A DNA stretch of 45,201 bases from contig JAIYDA010000099.1 in the NCBI GenBank assembly GCA_027487735.1, positions 1 to 45,201 of the forward strand. The letters run 5' to 3'. Below the pieces are notes generated by a model that saw nothing but the letters and a program-made list of their open reading frames with translations, did no database searches and had not been told where the DNA came from. Of this stretch, positions 39,788 to 45,201 are shown piece after piece. This DNA is from Planctomycetaceae bacterium (GTDB lineage Bacteria > Planctomycetota > Phycisphaerae > Phycisphaerales > UBA1924). A program made the translations under genes and the position numbers. How positions within the stretch are numbered: the stretch's first letter is position 1; every line of letters starts with the position of its first letter.

Positions 39788-40426
39788 ATGAAGCCAGCCA
39801 GCAGCCCCCTCGGACACAAGGTCCTGAACCTCTCCTCCACCCACCGCGCCATCAACCTGCGCGACTGGCGCCCAGGCAATGGCCCCGCCATCCTCCGCCC
39901 GGGCACGAGTGCGATCCAGCAGCCCGCCCCCGTACCGGTCGCTCCCCTTCAGCAAGTCCGCAAGGAGGTCAAAGCCAGCGTCCGTGCCCTCACCCTCCGC
40001 ACCACCGACACCACGCTCGCGCCGTCCAGCCTCCTCCCCGTTCCCAACGCCGAGGAGCGCGTCTCCATGGAGTTCTCGAAGCTCGAGGGCAACGTCGCCT
40101 GCGCGCGCCTCCACGGCATCACCCCCTCACCCCTCGAGCTTGAGCGCGTGGGCCAAGAAATCCGCGGCATGCTCGCTCTCGGCCCCGCCAGCCTCATCGT
40201 CGACGTCGCCGACGTCGGCAGCTTTCACTGCGCCCTCGTGAACTGGCTGCTCGACCTGCGCCTCTCGTGCTCGCGCCTGGGCGGCTTCCTCGTGCTCACG
40301 GGCCTCTCTGCCCAAGCCCACGACATGCTCGTGAGCACAGGCCTCGCCCGCAAGCTGCACCTCGCCGACAGCGTGCCCGAAGCCCACGCCACCATCCTCC
40401 ACACCCGCCACCGCGCCGCGGCGTGA
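39788..40426 (+). CDS. STAS-domain protein, anti-sigma-antagonist-like
   Basis: 212 residues from the ATG at 39788. The first ~85 residues are variable and Pro/Ala-rich. The second half is a STAS fold: MEFSKLEGNVACARLHG, then SLIVDVADVGSFHCALVNWL and GGFLVLTGLSAQAHDMLVST followed by GLARKLHLADSVPEAH. In classic anti-sigma antagonists the segment after the first Asp is D-S-S-G, with a phosphorylated Ser; here it is F-H-C-A, so phospho-switching by that Ser is not possible. It may act as a structural or phosphorylation-independent partner. No anti-sigma kinase is nearby. Divergent from the ABC ATPase. Confidence 0.78.
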   Translation: MKPASSPLGHKVLNLSSTHRAINLRDWRPGNGPAILRPGTSAIQQPAPVPVAPLQQVRKEVKASVRALTLRTTDTTLAPSSLLPVPNAEERVSMEFSKLEGNVACARLHGITPSPLELERVGQEIRGMLALGPASLIVDVADVGSFHCALVNWLLDLRLSCSRLGGFLVLTGLSAQAHDMLVSTGLARKLHLADSVPEAHATILHTRHRAAA

Positions 40427-40446
40427 CCAGAGAGCGTTGAGCCGAC

Positions 40447-40558
40447 CCAACCCACTCACCCAACCAACCAACCCAACCCACCGCACCAACCCAACACCTC
40501 TCTTCTTTATCGCTTTCCCGCTTTCCCGCTTTATCGCTCTATCGCTCTATCGCTCTTC
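40447..40558. repeat. Two simple-repeat tracts between convergent genes
   Basis: First tract (about 40447-40495) is ACCCA/ACCA-type. The second (40505-40558) is six copies of an 8-mer, CGCTTTCC / CGCTTTAT / CGCTCTAT. The second matches the unit family at 35450-35515. Confidence 0.75.
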
Positions 40559-40559
40559 C

Positions 40560-42062
40560 TCACCTCAGCCCATATTCCCGCAGCTTCCGATACAGCGTCC
40601 GCTCGCCAATCCCCAGCAGCTTCGACGCGTGCTCTCGGTTCCCCTGCGTCAGCCGCAGCGTCTCGCGGATCGCGCGCTTCTCGATCTGCTCCAGGCTCGT
40701 GCCCGCAAGGCTTGCTCCCACCTGCTGCCCGCTCTCGCCCTCGTCGTCACCCGTCGCGCGCACATCTTCCGGAATATGCCTGGGCTCCATCGTGAGCGCC
40801 GCCCCTTTGGGCACCTCCTCCGCGAGCGCGAGCACCACCATGTTCTGCACCACGTTCAGCAGCTGCCGCACGTTGCCGGGCCAGTGATACGCCGTGAGGC
40901 GCATGAGCGCCGCATCGCTCACGGTGGGCACGCTCACCTCCGCCTTGCTCGGCGCAAGCTCGTGCGCAAACCGCTCTACTGCCATGGCCACCAGCGCGGG
41001 GATGTCCTCCCTCCGCTCGCGCAGCGGTGCCAGCGCGATCGTGCTGCCATTGATGCGGAAGTACAAATCTTCGCGAAACGCCCCGGTCTTCACCATCTCG
41101 CGCAGGTCGCGGTTGGTTGCGCTCACAAACCGCACATCCGCCTTCCGCGCCTCGTTGCTCCCCAGCCGCACCACTTCGCCACTCTCCAGCACGCGCAGCA
41201 GCTTCGCCTGCATCGTCAGCGGCATGTCGCCGATCTCATCAAGAAACAGCGTCCCCCCATCGGCATACTCAAACACGCCCTGGCGATCCTTGTCCGCACC
41301 CGTGAACGCCCCCTTCACGTGCCCAAACAGCTGATCTTCGAGCAGGCTCTCGCTCTGTCCCGCGCAGTTGAAGGTCACATACCGCTGCCCGCTCCGCCTG
41401 CTGTTGCGATGGATCGCAGCCGCGATCACCTCCTTGCCCGTCCCGCTCTCGCCCGTGATGAGCGTCGGAATCGTGCTCGCCGCGATCAGCCGCACCTGCC
41501 GCAGCACGCGCCGCATGGGCTCGCTTGCCGCAACCACGCCCTCAAACCCCGCATGCTCCACGCGCTCTTGCAGCCTGGTGTTGGTGTGCCGCAGCAGCAC
41601 CGTCTGCGCCGCACGCCCGACGAGGTTGCGAAACACTTCCAAGTCGAGCGGCTTCTGAATGAAGTCATACGCCCCGAGCTTGAACGCCGCCCGCGCCGTC
41701 GGCACATCTCCGTGCGCCGTCACCAGCACCGTCTCGCTCTGTGCCTGCACCGCACGCGCGAGCGCGAGCACAAACAGCCCCGCGTTCCCGCCATCGCTCG
41801 CGACCGCCGTCTGCCCGAGCGCCCCGCGCACCGTCGCGATCGCATCCGCCGACAACCCCGCAACCTTCCCCACGTCAAACCCCGCACTCCCGGGCATCCG
41901 CAGGTCGGTCACGATGACGTCAAAGCTCCCAAACCGCAGCTCCTCCACAGCCCGCGCCACGTCATGCACGAGCGTGCACACATGCCCGGGCCGGCGCAAG
42001 GCCTCCGCCATTACCTCGGCATGGTCCACCTCGTCCTCGACGATGAGCACCTGTGCAGCCAT
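40560..42062 (-). CDS. NtrC-family sigma-54 response regulator with enlarged receiver
   Basis: 500 residues from the ATG at 42062; an ATG at 42077 and a TTG at 42083 are also in frame. The receiver has VLIVEDE, phosphoacceptor Asp53 in VTDLRMPG, Thr115 and Lys137 in FIQKPL. The spacing from Asp53 to the Thr is about 30 residues longer than usual; the extra segment ([20 protein letters not shown]) lies in the loop between beta-3 and beta-4. The AAA+ domain has Walker A GESGTGKE (204-211), the sigma-54 contact GAFTGA (251-256), Walker B LFLDEIGD and the arginine segment FREDLYFR. The C-terminus is a Fis-type helix-turn-helix ([20 protein letters not shown], then ERTLYRKL). It activates sigma-54 promoters when phosphorylated. 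No kinase is adjacent, so it is an orphan. Confidence 0.93.
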   Translation of the reverse strand: MAAQVLIVEDEVDHAEVMAEALRRPGHVCTLVHDVARAVEELRFGSFDVIVTDLRMPGSAGFDVGKVAGLSADAIATVRGALGQTAVASDGGNAGLFVLALARAVQAQSETVLVTAHGDVPTARAAFKLGAYDFIQKPLDLEVFRNLVGRAAQTVLLRHTNTRLQERVEHAGFEGVVAASEPMRRVLRQVRLIAASTIPTLITGESGTGKEVIAAAIHRNSRRSGQRYVTFNCAGQSESLLEDQLFGHVKGAFTGADKDRQGVFEYADGGTLFLDEIGDMPLTMQAKLLRVLESGEVVRLGSNEARKADVRFVSATNRDLREMVKTGAFREDLYFRINGSTIALAPLRERREDIPALVAMAVERFAHELAPSKAEVSVPTVSDAALMRLTAYHWPGNVRQLLNVVQNMVVLALAEEVPKGAALTMEPRHIPEDVRATGDDEGESGQQVGASLAGTSLEQIEKRAIRETLRLTQGNREHASKLLGIGERTLYRKLREYGLR

Positions 42063-42177
42063 GTTTGTGGATGTCATGCCCAACCATAGAGCGGACGCCC
42101 AGGCACAGAGGCCCAGGAAGCCTCGCCAAGTCCGTTGACCTGCTCGTGAACAACTGGTCGGGCAGTTTGATCCCGAG

Positions 42178-42183
42178 TATAAT
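42178..42183 (+). promoter_or_regulatory. Consensus -10 box (TATAAT) for the IPAPG-tailed protein gene
   Basis: A perfect TATAAT 75 bp upstream of the GTG at 42259, in a small AT-richer patch. The matching -35 is weak (CTGGTC at 18-bp spacing); a TTGACC at 42135 is too far away. Confidence 0.35.
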
Positions 42184-42258
42184 GTTTTTCGTCAATGAGC
42201 GTCGCAAGTGACTGCTCGGGAGTTTGCACACACGAGTTGGGCACAAAGGGGTAAGCAC

Positions 42259-43206
42259 GTGAAGATCAACCGTCTCTTGAGCGCTGTCTGCGTCACCTGC
42301 GCCGGGCTGGCCGTTCCCGACGCGCTTGCACAGGAATATCCCACCGAAACCCAGCTGCGCTTTGAAGTCTGGAACGGTTCAACCTGGGACTCGCGCGTCG
42401 TCGCCCGCCCTGGGACGCAAGTCGAGTTTCGCGTCGTCGTGAGCTACACGGGCTCAAACACCCAGATCAAGGCCTTTGGCAGCAGCCGCTACCAGCCCAT
42501 GATCAGCAACTGGGACAATGACGGTGCGTCCAGGGACTCGCTTGGCACGTGGCGCAATGGCGGGGCATCCGGAGATTACATGCCGGGTGACACCATGCTG
42601 TCCGCCGCGGAAGGGCAGAGCGGCGCGCCCCTCGCCAGTTATGGTCGCGTCGGCTTCGGCTATCACGGCCAGGCGACGCAGTTCTTCAACGTCCTCACGA
42701 GCTTTCATCACAACAATGGCTCGTTCGGAGCACCCGCCGGCTCCTGGCTGCGGATCGCTGGCACCTTCGGAAGCCAGTGGCCTCGCACAGGGACGGAGGC
42801 AAGTTGGGGTGCGGATGATGCAAACCGAGTGCTTCGCGGCGTGAGCTCGACGCAACACGTCGAGACGCTTGCGACGGGTGATCCAAATCCGTTCTGGGTT
42901 GGCGGCACGCAAGATGTCGTCCTGTTTCGACAGGCCATCGTGCTGAGCAGCGATAGCACCTCCCGCAGCCTCGCTATCACGACCGATCCGAGCACCTTCT
43001 TGCGTGCGTCGAACCTCGGCACCGACAACCGACGCTACATGCTTTGGCAGACCTTCCAAGACGGTCCGCCCTTCGGCTCCTACCGCTCCGCTGTCGACAT
43101 CGTCGGTGCGGAGGTGATCGTCACGCCCAACATCCCCGCTCCCGGTTTCGCGGCATTCCTGACTGGAACGCTCGTGTCGAGCAGGCGGCAGCGCCGCAAG
43201 GCCTGA
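42259..43206 (+). CDS. Secreted protein with IPAPG-type C-terminal sorting tail
   Basis: 315 residues from a GTG at 42259 with AAGGGG about 9 nt upstream. The signal peptide is KINRLLSAVCVTCAGLAVPD followed by ALAQ. The mature domain (LRFEVWNGSTWDSRVVARPG, then VVSYTGSNTQIKAFGSSRYQ, later GTFGSQWPRTG) is unknown to me and appears all-beta. The C-terminus is NIPAPGFAAFLTGTLVSSRR followed by QRRKA: a Pro-Ala-Pro-Gly motif, a short hydrophobic stretch and a basic cluster. This is the form of PEP-CTERM-like sorting signals in Phycisphaerae, which in other bacteria are processed by an exosortase. It implies surface retention or trimming. Confidence 0.78.
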   Translation: MKINRLLSAVCVTCAGLAVPDALAQEYPTETQLRFEVWNGSTWDSRVVARPGTQVEFRVVVSYTGSNTQIKAFGSSRYQPMISNWDNDGASRDSLGTWRNGGASGDYMPGDTMLSAAEGQSGAPLASYGRVGFGYHGQATQFFNVLTSFHHNNGSFGAPAGSWLRIAGTFGSQWPRTGTEASWGADDANRVLRGVSSTQHVETLATGDPNPFWVGGTQDVVLFRQAIVLSSDSTSRSLAITTDPSTFLRASNLGTDNRRYMLWQTFQDGPPFGSYRSAVDIVGAEVIVTPNIPAPGFAAFLTGTLVSSRRQRRKA

Positions 43207-43258
43207 GCCTACGGCTGCCAACTCACCGCACCGGTTCGCACCTCTCAACATCCGACGT

Positions 43259-43284
43259 CACCCGATGCCAGCTGGCGTCGGGTG
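43259..43284 (+). terminator. 26-nt palindrome after the IPAPG-protein gene
   Basis: CACCCGATGCCAG / CTGGCGTCGGGTG: a 13-bp stem with one T-G pair and no loop, 53 bp after the stop codon. The T run after it is weak (CTTGATG). It could be a terminator or a binding site. Confidence 0.5.
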
Positions 43285-43486
43285 CTTGATGTCCTGGCGC
43301 ACCGGCCTGGCCTCGCTCGACTCCCACCTCCGCGCCGCCGCCCAAAGTTCGGACGTCAAGGTCTTCTAACCCCGCGCGATTGACACATTCGCATCCGAAC
43401 ACTGTCACCTTCCACGCGTAGAATCATCCGATACTTCTCTCTTTGCGAACCGCTGTCCAGCGGCCTTCCGCCAGGATCAAAAAACC

Positions 43487-43861
43487 ATGCACACCCACAC
43501 CGAAACTGCCCCCGCCACCACCGAAACCCAAGGCGTCATCCTCACCGAGACCGCCGCTCGCGAGGTCAAGTCCATCATCCAGCAGCAAGAGCTCGATGCC
43601 GACAAGGTCCGCCTCCGCGTGGGCGTCAAGGGCGGCGGGTGCAGCGGCTTTAGCTACATCCTCGACCTCACCGAAACCCAGAAGGACACCGACGAGCTCT
43701 TTGAGATGCACGGCGTCAAGATCATCGTCGACCCCAAGAGCCTGCTCTATCTCAACGGCGTGACCGTCGACTTCCGCGACGAACTCATGGGCCGCGGCTT
43801 CGTCTTCTCCAACCCCAACGCCACCAGCAGCTGCGGCTGCGGCAGCAGCTTCAGCGCCTAA
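43487..43861 (+). CDS. HesB/IscA/ErpA-type iron-sulfur cluster carrier
   Basis: 124 residues. The A-type carrier fold is complete: VILTETAAREVKSII, then VRLRVGVKGGGCSGFSY with Cys52, and the C-terminal SSCGCGSSF with Cys116 and Cys118. These three cysteines bind Fe-S clusters or iron for delivery to target proteins. The first 15 residues are a His/Thr-rich extension. I cannot separate IscA from ErpA on sequence, so no symbol is given. The ATG at 43487 has AGGATC upstream. It is monocistronic by appearance, with no isc or suf genes nearby. Confidence 0.93.
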   Translation: MHTHTETAPATTETQGVILTETAAREVKSIIQQQELDADKVRLRVGVKGGGCSGFSYILDLTETQKDTDELFEMHGVKIIVDPKSLLYLNGVTVDFRDELMGRGFVFSNPNATSSCGCGSSFSA

Positions 43862-43987
43862 CGCGAGCCCGATTGCGCCAGCAACGGGACGGGCCTGCCG
43901 TACTCCACTACATCCCCCCCCGCGCCCGCCCTCTGCACCCCCCTGCGCACTCTCCCAACCACACCCCCAATCACCCCACACACCCCC

Positions 43988-45201
43988 ATGCCCGCCCCCC
44001 ACCGAGCCTCACCCCTGACCCTCGCGTGTGTCGCGGTTGTGCATGCGCTGAGTGCCACTGCATACGCCGCCCAACCAACAACCAAGCCCACTGCCCTCGC
44101 CACCACCACCAAGGCCCCACCGACATCCGACCCCGCCTGGCTCGACACCTACGAGACGCGACCAATCACCGTTCACGTCACCGTTCTCGACTTTGACGGA
44201 ACGCCACTTGAGAATGTTGCTCTCACACATGAGCGATTTACCGATGCCAACGGAAAGGTAACGCTCGACAACTGGTTTCGTCGTCCGGTTGGCGAGATCG
44301 ATCCCAACAGCGGTTGGATCATCCGCATTGACCTTCGGGCAGCAAAGAGAAATGGCCAACCTGTCCCGAACCTCATTGCACAGCGCCAGATCTCGACACC
44401 TCGGTGGATCAAGCCTGTCGAACTTGTTGATGATGTCGCGAATGTCACAGTAACTCTTGCGAAGCCCGTCCCCTTCCATGCCACATTAAATGTGGTAATG
44501 CCTGCGGACTACGTTGCACCAATTGATCACCCAAGCCCACCGATCGATGCTTACGTGAACACGGTGTTGTACTGGGAGGTCGGAAATCTTGAATGGACCT
44601 TGGGTTTGGTGCGTCGTCCCGGCGACCCAGCGAAAGGTACTGCACGAATCGCTACGCCACCCCTCGGTCAGTTTTACCTTTGGCACCAGTTCCAAGGTCA
44701 ACCCTTTACGCGAGCTATTAGCCAGCCACCAGTCGACCAGCCATTCAATATCGGCGAATTCACCATGACGCTCTTGAAGTCTGACAAAGAGGTTCGCATC
44801 ACGCTTACGCCAGACTATTCCGCCTTCGCGCTCGATTGCACGAGTGTTTACGGAACTGGCCTTACGCTCATTCGTGTTGATGACCTCCGCATGTGGAGCT
44901 GGGAGCGCACCGGCATCGGCTTGCAGACCTCGTGGAATGGAAGCGACCTCCCGACCCTCGTTGCACCCGGCAAATACGTTGCCATGCTCGGCGCGTGGAA
45001 CGGCTCACCATTCCAACTCGGCGTCCTCCGCGCCATGCGGAGCGGCATCGACGCGACCCAAGTGCTTCCAACATTCGAGGTCTTGCCAGACAGCCCCGTC
45101 CTCGAACGCAGCTACAACGCAGGCGACCTCCTCCGCGGCATGCACGCCCTCACCCAGCAAGCCGGCCCCGCCCAACCAGTCCTCCCCACCGAGCCCGCCG
45201 C
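43988..45201 (+). CDS. Secreted protein of unknown function (cut by window edge)
   Basis: The frame opens at ATG 43988 and runs without a stop to the window edge (404 codons), so the 3' end is missing. It begins with a signal peptide (basic, then LTLACVAVVHALSATAYAA, cleavage after AYA). A Thr/Pro-rich spacer is followed by modules such as RPITVHVTVLDFDGTPLENV with NGKVTLDNWF, of the carboxypeptidase-regulatory-like/Ig type, and repeated beta segments (FTMTLLKSDKEVRITLTPDY; GTGLTLIRVDDLRMWSWERT). No family is recognised. Codon usage in the middle (44180-44900) is noticeably richer in A and T at third positions than in its neighbours, which could mean acquisition or weaker selection. Confidence 0.75.
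   Translation, partial: MPAPHRASPLTLACVAVVHALSATAYAAQPTTKPTALATTTKAPPTSDPAWLDTYETRPITVHVTVLDFDGTPLENVALTHERFTDANGKVTLDNWFRRPVGEIDPNSGWIIRIDLRAAKRNGQPVPNLIAQRQISTPRWIKPVELVDDVANVTVTLAKPVPFHATLNVVMPADYVAPIDHPSPPIDAYVNTVLYWEVGNLEWTLGLVRRPGDPAKGTARIATPPLGQFYLWHQFQGQPFTRAISQPPVDQPFNIGEFTMTLLKSDKEVRITLTPDYSAFALDCTSVYGTGLTLIRVDDLRMWSWERTGIGLQTSWNGSDLPTLVAPGKYVAMLGAWNGSPFQLGVLRAMRSGIDATQVLPTFEVLPDSPVLERSYNAGDLLRGMHALTQQAGPAQPVLPTEPA

Noticed and set aside
40437-42089. 550-codon plus-strand frame opposite the NtrC-type regulator
   Set aside because: The minus-strand product has complete receiver, AAA+ and Fis domains. The plus-strand translation is His/Arg/Leu/Pro-rich and begins in a simple repeat.
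43380-43424. Promoter for the IscA-type gene (TTGACA and TAGAAT)
   Set aside because: The two boxes are good individually but 33 bp apart, far from the 16-18 bp needed.

Overview
The window looks like chromosomal DNA of a planctomycete, most likely class Phycisphaerae (inference). The reasons are high G+C content, mostly weak Shine-Dalgarno signals, and several large secreted proteins that end in a duplicated calcium-loop motif of the form IDFNxDGLFPDDxDL..FL.VLAGG, finishing at or near Gly-Cys. This resembles the dockerin variant I know as the GC type from Phycisphaerae. Two orphan pseudopilins and one protein with an IPAPG-type C-terminal sorting tail fit the same group. I see no rRNA, tRNA, CRISPR array, transposase or phage gene.

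Layout. 1-4414 is all on the minus strand: the 5' end of polA (cut by the window edge), a small membrane protein, an intrinsic terminator, and a 1151-residue secreted protein built from five ~173-residue repeats. 4650-9260 holds dnaE, which carries three in-frame insertions. Then come hemW, a pseudopilin, a Sua5-like/arginine-phosphatase-like fusion with rpiB, and a gene-poor repeat-rich stretch (13851-15082). Next are a LuxR-type regulator, a DinB-fold protein, a dockerin protein, an lptB-like ATPase, a PEGA lipoprotein and a second pseudopilin. 21117-26354 is a tandem pair of large FG-GAP/VCBS proteins. 26383-33403 holds a hydrolase, two more dockerin proteins (one a metalloprotease) and an unknown protein. 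33473-45201 carries tpiA, two cysteine-rich membrane proteins, an alcohol dehydrogenase, an ABC ATPase, a STAS protein, an NtrC-type regulator, an IPAPG-tailed protein, an IscA/ErpA-type Fe-S protein and a truncated secreted protein.

The most unusual feature is in dnaE. A complete 122-codon gene for a four-helix-bundle protein of the S23/IVP family, best known from intervening sequences of 23S rRNA, sits inside the polymerase reading frame in the +1 frame. It is flanked by inverted arrays of an 8-nt repeat (TGGCAAAG / TGGCGAAG). The insertion keeps dnaE open, so the same DNA reads as a ~165-residue linker in DnaE and as an independent protein in another frame. dnaE also holds an inverted 7-nt repeat element and a 7-nt direct array, both in frame. 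Similar 7-8 nt arrays occur at least five more times outside dnaE, one as a 207-bp hairpin element with no gene in its loop. I infer a family of hairpin elements, one of which carries cargo.

How genes work together. Operon structure is loose. Clear functional links are Sua5-like/YwlE-like plus rpiB (the same neighbours as the Bacillus ywlC-ywlE-ywlF region), the dockerin and IPAPG proteins as one secreted or surface set, and the tandem FG-GAP pair. Replication (polA, dnaE), cofactor (hemW, iscA) and central metabolism (tpiA, rpiB) genes mark this as core chromosome and not an island.
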